64,000 nucleotides of DNA from Prochlorococcus marinus str. GP2 (GCF_000759885.1 NZ_JNAH01000008.1:395910-459909), one strand, 5' to 3'; positions 28,101 through 38,683 are shown, counted from the first letter of the stretch. Notes: generated from the sequence alone by a model not told the origin. A program made the numbers and translations.

Positions 28101-29160
28101 GTGAATTGTATAAAATAGCGAGTAATTCTTTTGTTGTTTCTATATCTATGCAAGCATCTGTAATACTTCTGCCAAACTGGAGATCTTCTTTTTTGACAAG
28201 TTTTTGATTACCTTCCTTCAAATGACTTTCAAGCATAACTCCCAAAATATTTTTTTCACCATTACTTATTTGAGAAGCTATGTTGTTTAGCACTTTAGAC
28301 TGTTTTCGGAAGTCTTTATTGGAATTTCCATGACTACAATCAATCATCACTTTGTGAGGAAGATTACATTGCCTCAATTCATCTGAAATTCTTTTAACGT
28401 GTTCACTTTCGAAATTAGGGCCTTTTGAACCTCCCCTTAAAACTATATGTCCATCTGGATTTCCTGTAGTATTAACTATAGAAGCCATTCCATTTTCATT
28501 TACACCTAAGAAATGATGGGATTTTGAAGCTGACTCCATTGCATTAATTGCAGTAGCAAAGGAACCATCCGTTCCATTTTTAAAGCCTATAGGCATTGAT
28601 AATCCTGATGCCATTTCTCTATGAGTTTGACTTTCTGTAGTCCGCGCACCTATGGCAGTCCAACTTATTAAATCGGCAATGTATTGAGGAACAATTGGAT
28701 CTAGTAATTCTGTAGCAGAAGGTATTCCAATAGTTGCTAAATACGAAAGCAAACTTCTCGCCCTTCTTAAACCAGTATTAATATCATAAGAATCATCTAA
28801 ATGAGGATCATTTATCAAACCCTTCCAACCAATAGTTGTTCTTGGTTTTTCAAAATATACTCTCATGATTATTTCTAATTTATCTTTATAAATTTCTCGG
28901 AAATTTTTAATATATTTTGAATATTCCTTTGCCGCCTCAAGATCATGAATTGAACATGGACCCACAATGACTAAAAGCTTCTGATCATTATTATGCAAAA
29001 TATTTTGTATCGATCTTCTTGTTTTAGATACTGTATTAGCAGAGGCGTGATTTAAAGGTATATCATTATGTAAACTGCTTGGAGGTATTAATGGACGTGT
29101 TTCAACAACATGTAAATCTGATGTCTTTTCTAAAGCTGAATTATTTGATGATGTCGTCAT
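28093..29160 (-). CDS. 3-deoxy-7-phosphoheptulonate synthase (class I DAHP synthase)
   Basis: The enzyme condenses phosphoenolpyruvate and erythrose-4-phosphate, the first step of the shikimate pathway. The 355-residue protein is of the E. coli AroFGH type. VGPCSIHD is near residue 66, metal- and substrate-binding segments include MRVYFEKPRTTIGWKGL, GARTTESQTHREMASGL and IDCSHGNSNKD. Which inhibitor (Phe, Tyr or Trp) regulates it cannot be told. It is convergent with, and overlaps by 8 bp, the phytol-kinase-like gene, and it is divergent from acnB across a 97-bp gap. Confidence 0.95.
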   Translation of the reverse strand: MTTSSNNSALEKTSDLHVVETRPLIPPSSLHNDIPLNHASANTVSKTRRSIQNILHNNDQKLLVIVGPCSIHDLEAAKEYSKYIKNFREIYKDKLEIIMRVYFEKPRTTIGWKGLINDPHLDDSYDINTGLRRARSLLSYLATIGIPSATELLDPIVPQYIADLISWTAIGARTTESQTHREMASGLSMPIGFKNGTDGSFATAINAMESASKSHHFLGVNENGMASIVNTTGNPDGHIVLRGGSKGPNFESEHVKRISDELRQCNLPHKVMIDCSHGNSNKDFRKQSKVLNNIASQISNGEKNILGVMLESHLKEGNQKLVKKEDLQFGRSITDACIDIETTKELLAILYNSLS

Positions 29161-29257
29161 TGATTAATTAAAATGTTTGAATATTTAAAAAAGCATTTAT
29201 GAATACTCTCCTTTTCAATATTAAAAATAACAATAGATTAGGGATTAAACCTTACTA

Positions 29258-31831
29258 ATGAAAAATTTGGAAACATTGATCAAAGATTATGCAGATCACG
29301 TAGCTGAAAGAGCAGCCAAAGGGATACCTCCTTTACCTTTAAATGCTGAGCAAACAAATTGTATTACAAAATTATTGGAACAAGATAGTACTTACGATTC
29401 ATCTTATTTACTTGATTTACTGATAAATAGAGTACCACCAGGAGTTGATGAGGCTGCTTATGTAAAAGCAAGCTGGCTTACGGCTATTGTTAATGCCGAA
29501 AAATATTGCAAATCAATTAATCCCGAAAAGGCAATTGAAATACTAGGAACAATGATAGGTGGATATAATGTGAATTCCCTGGTTGAAATACTTAAAGGAG
29601 AAAATAGTTTATTTGCAAAAAAAGCGGCAGAAGTTTTAAAAAATATTATTCTTGTTTACGACTCAGCTAATGAAATTTATGAATTATCTCAAAATAATAT
29701 TTATGCAAAAGAGGTAATAAATAGTTGGGCAAATGCAGAATGGTTTACAAATAAAAAAGTTCTGGAGAAAGAGATTATATGTTTAGTATTTAAAGTTGAC
29801 GGTGAGACAAACACAGACGACTTATCTCCAGCTGTACATGCAACAACACGCCCTGATATTCCAATGCATGCATTAGCTATGTTGGAATTTAAAAAACCTG
29901 ATGGCCTAAAGATTCTAGATAATTTAAAGAAACAAAATTTACCGATAGCTTATGTTGGAGATGTTGTTGGAACAGGTAGTTCTAGAAAATCTGCTATTAA
30001 TTCACTCATTTGGCATATAGGAGAAGATATCGCTTTTGTTCCAAACAAAAAAACAGGTGGAATAATAATTGGTAGCAAAATAGCCCCAATTTTCTTTAAT
30101 ACTGCACAAGATTCAGGAGCTTTGCCTATAGAAGCTGACGTATCCAATATGAAAACAGGAGATGTTATTAAAATATATCCTTATAAAGGCATTATTAAAA
30201 AAATTGAAAAAGATTCAAATACTGAAGAATTAATAAGCAAATTCGACTTGTATCCATCAACTCTTTCTGATGAAATTCAAGCTGGCGGCAGAATAAATCT
30301 AATGATTGGAAGATCTCTTACGGACAAAATTAGAAACAAATTAAATTATCAACCAAGTGAAATATTTACCAGACCACAAAATCCAACCGAAAGTCGTGCC
30401 GGCTTTACTCAAGCTCAAAAAATAGTAGGCAAAGCATGCGGTTTAGATGGAGTTAGGCCGGGAACAACTTGTGAGCCAATTATGACCACAGTTGGCAGTC
30501 AAGATACCACTGGTCCAATGACTAGAGATGAACTAAAAGAACTAGCTTGTTTAGGATTTACAGCAGATTTAGTAATGCAAAGTTTTTGTCATACAGCGGC
30601 ATATCCTAAACCAGTAGATCTAGTTACTCATAAAGAATTACCTGATTTTATATCTCAAAGAGGTGGAGTAGCTCTTAAGCCTGGAGACGGTATAATTCAT
30701 AGCTGGCTTAACAGAATGCTCCTTCCTGATACTGTTGGCACAGGTGGAGATAGTCATACAAGATTTCCTCTTGGCATTTCATTTCCTGGAGGCTCAGGCA
30801 TTGTTGCCTTTGCCGCTGCAATAGGATCAATGCCATTAAATATGCCGGAATCTGTGCTGGTTAAATTTAAGGGAGAATTATTACCAGGAATTACTCTTAG
30901 AGATTTAGTAAATGCAATCCCTCTTTTTGCAATTAAAAAAGGACTCTTAACTGTTGAGAAAGAAAATAAGAAAAACATATTTAACGGGAAAATTTTGGAA
31001 ATTGAGGGATTACCAAACCTAAAACTTGAACAAGCTTTTGAACTTACTGATGCAACTGCAGAACGCTCCTGCGCTGGTAGCACAATACTTTTATCCCAAG
31101 AAACGGTTCAAGAATACTTAAGAAGCAATATTTGCCTGTTAGAAAAAATGATCGAGAGCAATTATGAAGATTCAAAATCGATATCAAGAAGAATAAATGA
31201 TATGAAAAATTGGCTAAAAAAACCATCATTAGTTCAACCAGATTCAGACGCTCAGTATGAAGAAATTATTGAAATTGATTTAGCAAAAGTAACACAACCT
31301 ATAGTTGCTTGCCCTAATGATCCAGATAATGTTAAAGAAATCACGGATGTTGCAAATACAAATATTGACGAGGTTTTTATAGGTTCTTGTATGACAAATA
31401 TTGGTCATTACAGAGCAGCTGCAAAAGTTCTTGAAGGAGTACAAAATTTAAAAGCTAAATTATGGATTTGTCCACCAACAAAAATGGATGAAGAAACTCT
31501 AAAATCTGAAGGCTACTATAAAATATTCGAAGACTGTGGTGCAAGACTAGAGTTGCCAGGCTGTTCTTTATGTATGGGAAATCAAGCTAGAGTAGATGAG
31601 GGTTCTGTAGTATTTTCTACTAGTACTAGAAATTTTGACAATAGACTTGGCAAGAATGCGCAAGTATTTTTAGGAAGTGCAGAATTAGCAGCAGTTTGCG
31701 CACTACTTGGGAAAATACCTGAAATAGAAGAATATCAGGATATTACTAAAAATAAAATTAATCCATATTCAGAGGAACTTTATCGTTATCTTCAATTTGA
31801 TGAAATAAACGATTTCAGCTTGTCAAAGTAA
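29258..31831 (+). CDS. acnB: Aconitate hydratase B
   Basis: AcnB interconverts citrate and isocitrate through a [4Fe-4S] cluster. The 857-residue protein has the AcnB-specific domain order: an N-terminal HEAT-like helical domain (about 1-160), then the swivel domain (GVVDGETNTDDLSPA-like start and GTGSSRKSA), then the catalytic domain. Cluster ligands are expected in the SFCHTAAYP region and in CSLCMGNQ near residue 771. Nothing appears missing. The ClC gene starts 9 bp downstream. Confidence 0.97.
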   Translation: MKNLETLIKDYADHVAERAAKGIPPLPLNAEQTNCITKLLEQDSTYDSSYLLDLLINRVPPGVDEAAYVKASWLTAIVNAEKYCKSINPEKAIEILGTMIGGYNVNSLVEILKGENSLFAKKAAEVLKNIILVYDSANEIYELSQNNIYAKEVINSWANAEWFTNKKVLEKEIICLVFKVDGETNTDDLSPAVHATTRPDIPMHALAMLEFKKPDGLKILDNLKKQNLPIAYVGDVVGTGSSRKSAINSLIWHIGEDIAFVPNKKTGGIIIGSKIAPIFFNTAQDSGALPIEADVSNMKTGDVIKIYPYKGIIKKIEKDSNTEELISKFDLYPSTLSDEIQAGGRINLMIGRSLTDKIRNKLNYQPSEIFTRPQNPTESRAGFTQAQKIVGKACGLDGVRPGTTCEPIMTTVGSQDTTGPMTRDELKELACLGFTADLVMQSFCHTAAYPKPVDLVTHKELPDFISQRGGVALKPGDGIIHSWLNRMLLPDTVGTGGDSHTRFPLGISFPGGSGIVAFAAAIGSMPLNMPESVLVKFKGELLPGITLRDLVNAIPLFAIKKGLLTVEKENKKNIFNGKILEIEGLPNLKLEQAFELTDATAERSCAGSTILLSQETVQEYLRSNICLLEKMIESNYEDSKSISRRINDMKNWLKKPSLVQPDSDAQYEEIIEIDLAKVTQPIVACPNDPDNVKEITDVANTNIDEVFIGSCMTNIGHYRAAAKVLEGVQNLKAKLWICPPTKMDEETLKSEGYYKIFEDCGARLELPGCSLCMGNQARVDEGSVVFSTSTRNFDNRLGKNAQVFLGSAELAAVCALLGKIPEIEEYQDITKNKINPYSEELYRYLQFDEINDFSLSK

Positions 31832-31840
31832 TCATGGGCT

Positions 31841-33199
31841 ATGCCAAACCTCATAAAAGATAATATTCAAAAAACAAGTAATAATTCTTCTCGTACCATC
31901 AAAAAATTATTAAAACAAAGATCTCTCGTCGTTGTATTTTCTCTCTTATTAACAGGTTTAGGGGCTTCAATTACAAGCATATTTTTTAAAACTGGAATCT
32001 ACTTTATTAATAATTGGAGATTAGCATTACTAGACCAATTCCCATCTATTGCGGTCTTACCTATTTTTGGAGCACTTGGAGGAGCAATTGCAGGATATTT
32101 GATCAAAAATATAGCACCTGCTGCAAAAGGTTCAGGTGTTAGTCAAATCATGGGGTTCCTAAGGCATAAAAAAGTTCCAATGAATATAAAAGTAGGATTA
32201 GTAAAGCTCATATCAGGAATTATTGCTATTGGTAGTGGATTCCCTTTGGGCCCGGAAGGTCCATCAGTTCAAATGGGAGGATCAGTAGCTTGGCAAATGG
32301 CCAAGTTGCTTAAAGCTCCTACAGCTTTCAGAAGAGTAATAGTAGCAGCAGGTGGTGGTGCTGGAATAGCTGCAGTATTTAGCGCCCCATTAGGAGGATT
32401 TATCTATGCAATAGAAGAGTTATTAAACTCTGCTAGACCAGTAATTTTGCTACTAGTAGTAATCACAACTTTTATTGCAGATTCATCTGCTGATATTATT
32501 CAAGCCTTGGGTTTAGATCCTAAAGCAGGAGGGTTTGATTTCAACCTCGGATTTTTAATCCAAAAAGAATATGACCCATCAGTTTTTTTCTTGCCAATAG
32601 ATTTTATTTACCTAGTTTTACTAGGAATAATTATTGGAATGTTTGCAGAATTGTACAGCAGATTTGTTTTATTTATGCAAAATCTCGGGAAAAAGTGGTA
32701 TAAAAATAAATTTGTTTTAAAAATAAGCATCTGTGGACTTATCTTAGGCAGTATCTATTCCTGCTTACCCAGTACATTTCATAATTTAGATGAATTACAG
32801 AAAATAATAGCTGAACAAAATACAAGTATTGGAATTGCTTTATTAGCAGTTTTAGTATTATTTATCACGACAGGTTTAGCTGCAGCATCTGGAGCCCCTG
32901 GAGGACTGTTCTATCCAATGCTTACTTTAGGAGGGGCAATAGGACTAATAATGGGGAACTGGGTAGAAATTGCGACAGGACATGCACCAAGTACATACAT
33001 TTTTGCGGGAATGGGAGCTTTCGTAGCCGGATGTTCGCGAACACCAATAACAGCAATGTTTTTAGCTTTTGCTTTAACAAAAAATTTATTAATAATGAAA
33101 CCTGTGTTAATCAGCTGCATTGCCAGTTTCCTGATAGCAAGAGCTTTTAACGAAGAATCAATTTATGAAAGACAAATACAAATAGAGTTAGAAGACTAA
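31841..33199 (+). CDS. ClC-type chloride channel/proton antiporter
   Basis: The 452-residue integral membrane protein has the ClC selectivity-filter segments: KGSGVSQIMG (for GSGIP), GSGFPLGPEGPSVQ with the gating glutamate, and GGLFYPMLTLGG. A glutamate pair follows APLGGFIYAI, at the place of the intracellular proton glutamate E203 of ClC-ec1, which argues for a Cl-/H+ exchanger instead of a passive channel. There are no C-terminal CBS domains. It lies 9 bp after acnB; the start is the ATG at 31841 because the ATG at 31834 is out of frame. Confidence 0.9.
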   Translation: MPNLIKDNIQKTSNNSSRTIKKLLKQRSLVVVFSLLLTGLGASITSIFFKTGIYFINNWRLALLDQFPSIAVLPIFGALGGAIAGYLIKNIAPAAKGSGVSQIMGFLRHKKVPMNIKVGLVKLISGIIAIGSGFPLGPEGPSVQMGGSVAWQMAKLLKAPTAFRRVIVAAGGGAGIAAVFSAPLGGFIYAIEELLNSARPVILLLVVITTFIADSSADIIQALGLDPKAGGFDFNLGFLIQKEYDPSVFFLPIDFIYLVLLGIIIGMFAELYSRFVLFMQNLGKKWYKNKFVLKISICGLILGSIYSCLPSTFHNLDELQKIIAEQNTSIGIALLAVLVLFITTGLAAASGAPGGLFYPMLTLGGAIGLIMGNWVEIATGHAPSTYIFAGMGAFVAGCSRTPITAMFLAFALTKNLLIMKPVLISCIASFLIARAFNEESIYERQIQIELED

Positions 33200-33209
33200 G
33201 AAACTATCT

Positions 33210-34064
33210 TTAATCAAAAACAGCAGTTTTACTGTTATAGACAAATACTTGATGATTCAGATGTAATCGAACTGCTCTTGCTAAAGCCATTCTTTCAATA
33301 TCTCTTCCTTTTCTAATCAAATCATCAACCTCATCCCTATGACTTACATTAACTGTGCATTGCTCGATTATCGGGCCTTCATCAAGATCTTCAGTAACAT
33401 AGTGAGCAGTAGCACCGATTAATTTAACACCTCTCTTCCATGCTCGATGATATGGTTGTCCTCCCTTAAATGCAGGTAAGAAAGAATGGTGAATATTTAT
33501 TATTGAAGAAAACTTTTTTAAAAAAGAGTCACTTAAAATTTGCATATATTTGGCTAATACAACAAGATCAATTTCATATTCTTTTAGTAAATTTAAAAAT
33601 TGATCTTCAACAATAGATTTATCAATATTAAAAGTATCAATATGGACAAATTTTGCATTAAAGTCATTTGCAATATTTTCAAGATGAGAGTGATTTGAAA
33701 TTATTAACGGGACATTCATTTTGAGTTCTCCATTTCTTACTCGCCAAAGTAAATCAATCAAACAATGATTTTGTTTACTCACGAAAATAGCGACATTTGG
33801 AATTTCATCAGAATAATTTACGTTAAATTTTCCATTTACTTCAACTGCAATTTTTTCAAATTCTTTATAAATCTCATCTCTATTAATAGAGGCATTGTTA
33901 CTATTCCATTCAATTCGACTAAGAAACAAACCCGCATCTTGATCTGTATGATGATCAGAATGTTTTATGTTACCACCGTAATTTGAAATCCAACTTGTAA
34001 GTAAACTTACAAGACCTGGACGATCGGGACAAACAATTTTGAATATAATTGAAGGATGTTCCAA
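33210..34064 (-). CDS. purU: Formyltetrahydrofolate deformylase
   Basis: PurU hydrolyses 10-formyl-tetrahydrofolate to formate and tetrahydrofolate, keeping the one-carbon pool balanced. An N-terminal ACT domain (about 1-85, starting IIFKIVCPDRPGLVSLLTSW) is followed by the formyltransferase-fold domain. The latter includes the catalytic region NIHHSFLPAFKGGQPYHRAW and GATAHYVTEDLDEGPII. The length of 284 residues is standard. It is convergent with the ClC gene (10 bp apart) and divergent from the FAD oxidoreductase gene. Confidence 0.95.
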   Translation of the reverse strand: MEHPSIIFKIVCPDRPGLVSLLTSWISNYGGNIKHSDHHTDQDAGLFLSRIEWNSNNASINRDEIYKEFEKIAVEVNGKFNVNYSDEIPNVAIFVSKQNHCLIDLLWRVRNGELKMNVPLIISNHSHLENIANDFNAKFVHIDTFNIDKSIVEDQFLNLLKEYEIDLVVLAKYMQILSDSFLKKFSSIINIHHSFLPAFKGGQPYHRAWKRGVKLIGATAHYVTEDLDEGPIIEQCTVNVSHRDEVDDLIRKGRDIERMALARAVRLHLNHQVFVYNSKTAVFD

Positions 34065-34113
34065 AAAATCTTTAACTATTTAAGTCAAATAAGCAAGTAC
34101 ATCTAATATATCA

Positions 34114-35196
34114 ATGAAAAGCTTAAAAGAAAATTTTCAAAAAGCACACATAGTTATTATTGGATCAGGGATTATTGGAAAATTTAACGCCTTAGAATTA
34201 TCAGAGTTAGGTTTTCAAGTAACAATAATAGATCCAGCTCAACTCGAAAATAGTAGTTATGCAGCTTTAGGCTTACTGATGGGTAATATGTATCAAAAAA
34301 GAAGAGGTAGGAGTTGGGATCTCAGAAAACAAAGCATTGAATTATGGCCACAATGGATTACATTCTTGCAAAAATTTAATTATAAATTAAATATCGAAAA
34401 ACCATTATTACAATTAACTACTAATCAAGAAAAGTTTAAAAAATTAGAGAAATTTATTTGTGAAAATAATGATCAAAACTTACGTATTTTAGAAAAAGAC
34501 TCAATATTTATCAAGAATATAAATAAAGCCTTCCAAACAAAAAATATAAAAGGAATGATTTCCTTAAAAGATGGAAGAATAAATGCTAATTCTTTGCTTA
34601 AAACATTAAATAAATATTTAAAACATAAAAAAATAAATTTTTTAGAAGAAGAAATTATAAAAATCAGAAAAACAAACAATTATTGGATCTCTACAACAAG
34701 AAATAATGTAAATATCAAGTCTGACATGATTATTTTGTGTAATTCTCTAAAAGCCGCTGACTTAATAGATAACTTATCTCAAAACATCAAATTAAAACCT
34801 GTTTTAGGTCAAGCTATAGAGCTTGTTGTAAATGATGCAGAAGTTGACTTATTTTCGCTACCAAAACAATTCAATATAGATGGCAAAAATATAATTCCAA
34901 TATCAAAAAATAAACTAATTATTGGATCAACTGACGAATATAGTACTAAACCAGAAGAAAATACATTCGAAAAACTCACAAATTTTCTCGATAAAAAACC
35001 AAATTGGCTTATAAAAGGGAAGATTTCTAAAAAATGGTACGGAATAAGGTCAAGACCAGAAGGTGAGCCTTCACCAATAATGAGAAATCTTGAAGATGGA
35101 CTAATTATCTGTACAGGTTTTTATAAAAATGGAATTTTACTTGCTCCGGCTTGCTCTAAATGGGTTGCTAATGAAATTAAAAATTACCTTTTTTAA
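34114..35196 (+). CDS. FAD-dependent amine/D-amino acid oxidase family protein (ThiO/DadA-like)
   Basis: The 360-residue flavoprotein has the N-terminal dinucleotide-binding motif [20 protein letters not shown] (residues 13-32) and the DAO-family C-terminal segment [18 protein letters not shown] followed by [12 protein letters not shown]. Glycine oxidase ThiO, used in thiamine thiazole synthesis, is the closest role I would suggest. D-amino-acid dehydrogenase is an alternative, and no thi genes lie nearby to decide. Its last four bases overlap the dnaK stop on the other strand. Confidence 0.82.
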   Translation: MKSLKENFQKAHIVIIGSGIIGKFNALELSELGFQVTIIDPAQLENSSYAALGLLMGNMYQKRRGRSWDLRKQSIELWPQWITFLQKFNYKLNIEKPLLQLTTNQEKFKKLEKFICENNDQNLRILEKDSIFIKNINKAFQTKNIKGMISLKDGRINANSLLKTLNKYLKHKKINFLEEEIIKIRKTNNYWISTTRNNVNIKSDMIILCNSLKAADLIDNLSQNIKLKPVLGQAIELVVNDAEVDLFSLPKQFNIDGKNIIPISKNKLIIGSTDEYSTKPEENTFEKLTNFLDKKPNWLIKGKISKKWYGIRSRPEGEPSPIMRNLEDGLIICTGFYKNGILLAPACSKWVANEIKNYLF

Positions 35197-37100
35197 TCTT
35201 TCGTTTCAGTAAAGTCCGCATCAATTACATCATCTCCACCTTTTTCGTTTGAATCACTCTGATCAGAACCGTCCTGTGCCCCTGGTGAAGGTGGCTGATT
35301 GCCGGGTTGCTGATAAACAGATGAACCTACTGAATAAAGTTCTTGCTGAAGTTCTTCAAGAAGTTTTTTCATTGATTCATAATCTTCTTTTGATGTTGCC
35401 TCTTTTAATGCATTACTTTTTTCTTCAACCTTGGACTTTGCTTCTGCATCAATTTTATCTCCAAGCTCACTTAGTTGTTTTTCTGTTTGATATACAAGTG
35501 TTTCAGATTGATTTTTTAAATCAATTTTTTCTCTTTTTTCTTTATCTGCAGATGCATTTGATTCCGCATCTTTTACCATTTTTTCTACCTCATTATCAGA
35601 TAGAGTAGATGCACCAGTGATTGAAATACTTTGCTCTTTACCACTTCCCTTATCTTTAGCGGTAACACTAAGGATGCCATTTGCATCAATATCAAATGTA
35701 ACTTCAATTTGGGGAACACCTCTGGGTGCTGAGGGTATGCCATCTAATCTAAAAGTTCCTAGACTTTTGTTATCAGAAGCCATTTCTCTTTCACCCTGCA
35801 AAACATGTATTTCTACATTCGTTTGTCCATCAACAGCAGTTGAATATGTTTCAGATTTCTTCGTAGGTACTGTAGTATTTCGATTTATCATTTTTGTCAT
35901 TACTCCACCTAATGTCTCTACACCTAAAGAAAGTGGAGTAACATCAAGCAACAATATATCTTTAACCTCTCCTGCTAAAACTCCTCCTTGAATTGCAGCT
36001 CCAACAGCTACTACCTCATCAGGATTAACAGTTTGATTTGGTTCTTTACCTATTATTTTTTTAACTAAATCTAAAACAGCAGGAATTCTAGATGAACCTC
36101 CCACCATTACGACTTCATCAATTTCACTAGTAGAAATTTTTGCATCACTTATAGCTCTCTCAACTGGGGTCTTGCATCTATCAATTAAAGAAGCTGCTAA
36201 TTCCTCGAACTTAGCTCTAGTTAAGTTCAAATCCAGATGTTTAGGACCTTCAGGTGTCGCTGTAATAAAAGGTAGATTTATTTCACTTTGCGTAGCATTA
36301 GAAAGCTCAATTTTTGCTTTCTCTGCGGCTTCAGTAAGTCTTTGTAAAGCTTGCTTATCCTGTCTAAGATCAATTCCTTCATTTGATTTAAAAGTACTAG
36401 CTAAATGATCTACGATACATCTATCAAAATCATCCCCACCTAAATGTGTATCTCCAGATGTAGATAGAACTTCAGTAACTCCATCTCCAGCTTCAATGAC
36501 TGAGACATCAAATGTTCCTCCCCCTAAATCAAAAACAAGAATTTTTTCATTTTCTTTATCCAAACCATATGCTAAAGCTGCAGCAGTTGGCTCATTAACG
36601 ATCCTGAGAACTTCTAAACCTGCAATCTTTCCTGCATCTTTTGTAGCCTGTCTTTGTGAATCATTAAAATAAGCTGGAACTGTAATTACAGCCTGTGTAA
36701 CTTTTTCACCAAGGTATTTTCCAGCATCATCTGCTAACTTTCTTAGAACTTGAGAACTTACCTCTTCAGGAGAAAACTGCTTATCCAAGATAGGACACTT
36801 TAATTTGACACTAGAGCCAGATTTTTCAACAGAATAACTAACTTCTTTAGATTCTTCATTAACTTCATCAACTCTTCTACCAACAAAACGCTTTGCAGAA
36901 TAAAAAGTGTTTTCAGGATTCATTACTGCTTGTCTTTTAGCAATTTGTCCAACAAGCTGGTCTTGATTCTTTGTATATGCAACAACTGATGGAGTAGTTC
37001 TGAAACCCTCAGCATTTGCTATTACAGTAGGTTTACCACCTTCCATTACAGCGACACAACTATTAGTTGTTCCTAAATCAATGCCTACGACCTTACCCAT
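35193..37100 (-). CDS. dnaK: Chaperone protein DnaK (Hsp70)
   Basis: This ATP-driven chaperone acts with DnaJ and GrpE. The actin-like ATPase domain begins [19 protein letters not shown]. The linker [12 protein letters not shown] is followed by the beta-sandwich and helical-lid domains and the C-terminal [13 protein letters not shown] tail. I chose the ATG at 37100 (635 residues), since the extra ten in-frame residues upstream to 37130 do not belong to the family. The length fits the DnaK2-type essential cyanobacterial paralogue better than the longer DnaK1. No CIRCE element is visible upstream. Confidence 0.96.
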   Translation of the reverse strand: MGKVVGIDLGTTNSCVAVMEGGKPTVIANAEGFRTTPSVVAYTKNQDQLVGQIAKRQAVMNPENTFYSAKRFVGRRVDEVNEESKEVSYSVEKSGSSVKLKCPILDKQFSPEEVSSQVLRKLADDAGKYLGEKVTQAVITVPAYFNDSQRQATKDAGKIAGLEVLRIVNEPTAAALAYGLDKENEKILVFDLGGGTFDVSVIEAGDGVTEVLSTSGDTHLGGDDFDRCIVDHLASTFKSNEGIDLRQDKQALQRLTEAAEKAKIELSNATQSEINLPFITATPEGPKHLDLNLTRAKFEELAASLIDRCKTPVERAISDAKISTSEIDEVVMVGGSSRIPAVLDLVKKIIGKEPNQTVNPDEVVAVGAAIQGGVLAGEVKDILLLDVTPLSLGVETLGGVMTKMINRNTTVPTKKSETYSTAVDGQTNVEIHVLQGEREMASDNKSLGTFRLDGIPSAPRGVPQIEVTFDIDANGILSVTAKDKGSGKEQSISITGASTLSDNEVEKMVKDAESNASADKEKREKIDLKNQSETLVYQTEKQLSELGDKIDAEAKSKVEEKSNALKEATSKEDYESMKKLLEELQQELYSVGSSVYQQPGNQPPSPGAQDGSDQSDSNEKGGDDVIDADFTETKD

Positions 37101-37217
37101 GCGTGAATTCTTGTATTTTATATTCTCCATAATCGGTCATCGGCGTCATTATTGTTACTCAAAGACGAGGTGTGGTTCCCGAACAGATCACAATTTTTTA
37201 AAAAAAATTTCTAAAAA

Positions 37218-38099
37218 ATGATAACTAGCAAAACATCTTTTATTGCATTAATAGGCAATCCAATTAGCCATTCTTTGTCGCCAATCATGCAAAATGCTGC
37301 CCTTCAATATTTAGGATTAGATTTAATTTATATTGCTATACCTTGTAGAAATGAAGATCTAAAAATAGTTCTCAATTCTTTAAAAAAAATTAATTGCAAG
37401 GGATTAAATATTACTATTCCTTTTAAGGAAAAAGTATTTGATCTTTGTAGTGAAATTTCACCTATTGCTAACCAACTGAAAGCGATTAATACCCTTAAAT
37501 TAAACTCTGAAAGAGAATGGGTTGCAACTAATACAGATGTAGAAGGCTTTATTTATCCATTAAAAGATTTATTTTTAACAAACAAGAATTCGATTGTAAT
37601 AGGCTCTGGTGGCGCAGCGAGATCAGTGATACAAGGATTAATAAATTTGAATTTTTCAACAATTTCAGTAGTGTCACGAAACAAAACATCATTAGATGGA
37701 TTAATAAAAAATTTTGAAAATCAAATTAAAATTCAGGGTTTATTAAATAATGACGATCGGACTCAGAATGTTATTAAAGAAGCAGATTTAATTGTAAATA
37801 CAACACCAGTAGGAATGAAAACAGCTACAAATGAAACGAATGAATTACCATATGGGGAAATTTTTTGGAAATCTCTTAATGAGAAAACAATTGTTTATGA
37901 TTTAATCTACAACCCAGCTCCAACTGAATTATTAAAATTTAGCTCCAATAGAGGTTGCATGACTATAGATGGTTTGCAAATGCTTATTGCTCAAGGGATA
38001 CAATCATTATCCTTTTGGACTGATGGTTTAGAAGTACCTTTTCATGTTATGAATGACGCCCTAAAGCAATACCTTAAAAAAAATAATGGTAATTTTTAA
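37218..38099 (+). CDS. aroE: Shikimate dehydrogenase
   Basis: AroE reduces 3-dehydroshikimate with NADPH. The 293-residue protein begins with the substrate-binding domain (GNPISHSLSPIMQNAA, residues 13-28). The catalytic Lys lies in NITIPFKEKV, ANTDVEGF follows, and the Rossmann domain has GSGGAARSVIQGL. The NTTPVGM motif and the C-terminal GLQMLIAQG are also present. It is divergent from dnaK across a 117-bp gap that is unusually GC-rich for this genome. Confidence 0.95.
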   Translation: MITSKTSFIALIGNPISHSLSPIMQNAALQYLGLDLIYIAIPCRNEDLKIVLNSLKKINCKGLNITIPFKEKVFDLCSEISPIANQLKAINTLKLNSEREWVATNTDVEGFIYPLKDLFLTNKNSIVIGSGGAARSVIQGLINLNFSTISVVSRNKTSLDGLIKNFENQIKIQGLLNNDDRTQNVIKEADLIVNTTPVGMKTATNETNELPYGEIFWKSLNEKTIVYDLIYNPAPTELLKFSSNRGCMTIDGLQMLIAQGIQSLSFWTDGLEVPFHVMNDALKQYLKKNNGNF

Positions 38100-38139
38100 G
38101 AATTTGCCCATCATAATGTATGGTAAGTAATGAACAGAC

Positions 38140-38162
38140 GCTCATAACATGAATTCATGAGC
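38140..38162 (+). promoter_or_regulatory. Hairpin in the rpsF leader
   Basis: GCTCAT (38140-38145) and ATGAGC (38157-38162) form a perfect 6-bp stem with an 11-nt loop. The central CATGAATTCATG (38148-38159) is itself a perfect palindrome. It lies 20 bp before the rpsF ATG. In many bacteria the S6:S18 complex binds an rpsF leader structure to autoregulate; I cannot confirm that this is the same motif. Confidence 0.35.
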
Positions 38163-38182
38163 CAAAGACCTTGTCTGAAACT

Positions 38183-38680
38183 ATGAAAGATCAACAATCT
38201 TATTACGAAACTATGTACATTCTCCGCCCTGATATTGCGGAAGATGAAGTCACTACTCACATTAATAAATACAATAAACTTTTAGAAGAATTTGGCGGCA
38301 CCATCCTAGATAGTCAAATGAGGGGTAAAAGAAGATTAGCTTATCCAATAGCAAAGCATAGGGAAGGAGTTTATGTTCAATTGAGTCATCAAGGTGATGG
38401 ACAACATATTTTTAAAATTGAAAAAGCAATGAGACTTGGTGAAGATGTTATTAGATACATGACCGTTAAACAAGAAGGGCCTTTACCAACACCAAAACCT
38501 TCCAACAAGAATACATCTCAGACAGAGACCAAAGATAATCCAGAAACCAAAGATAATCCAGAAACCAAAGATAATCAAGAAGTCAAAGTAGAATCTAAAG
38601 AAAGTCAACCAATAACAACTCCTGAAGCTTCAACTTCAGGACGAGATATTTCTACAACCAACGAAAGTACAGAATCTTAA
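38183..38680 (+). CDS. rpsF: 30S ribosomal protein S6 with repetitive C-terminal tail
   Basis: S6 sits on the platform of the small subunit beside S18. The core ([16 protein letters not shown] through [21 protein letters not shown]) covers about the first 105 residues. A roughly 60-residue tail of low complexity follows, containing the hexapeptide ETKDNP repeated almost exactly three times, then an acidic/Ser/Thr-rich end. I use the ATG at 38183 (165 residues); an in-frame TTG at 38171 would add four residues. It is followed after 3 bp by the convergent argG stop. Confidence 0.95.
   Translation: MKDQQSYYETMYILRPDIAEDEVTTHINKYNKLLEEFGGTILDSQMRGKRRLAYPIAKHREGVYVQLSHQGDGQHIFKIEKAMRLGEDVIRYMTVKQEGPLPTPKPSNKNTSQTETKDNPETKDNPETKDNQEVKVESKESQPITTPEASTSGRDISTTNESTES
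38525..38578 (+). repeat. 18-bp tandem repeat (three copies) in rpsF
   Basis: Three units of an 18-bp sequence (38525-38542, 38543-38560, 38561-38578) encode [18 protein letters not shown]. The units differ by a single base from one to the next, and a fourth, degenerate copy begins at 38579 (EVKVES). The period is a multiple of three, so copy-number change would keep the frame. Confidence 0.9.
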
Positions 38681-38683
38681 ATG

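Noticed and set aside
35249..36408. Several open frames antisense to dnaK
   Set aside because: They lie entirely within a highly conserved gene on the opposite strand and have no family resemblance; they reflect codon bias.
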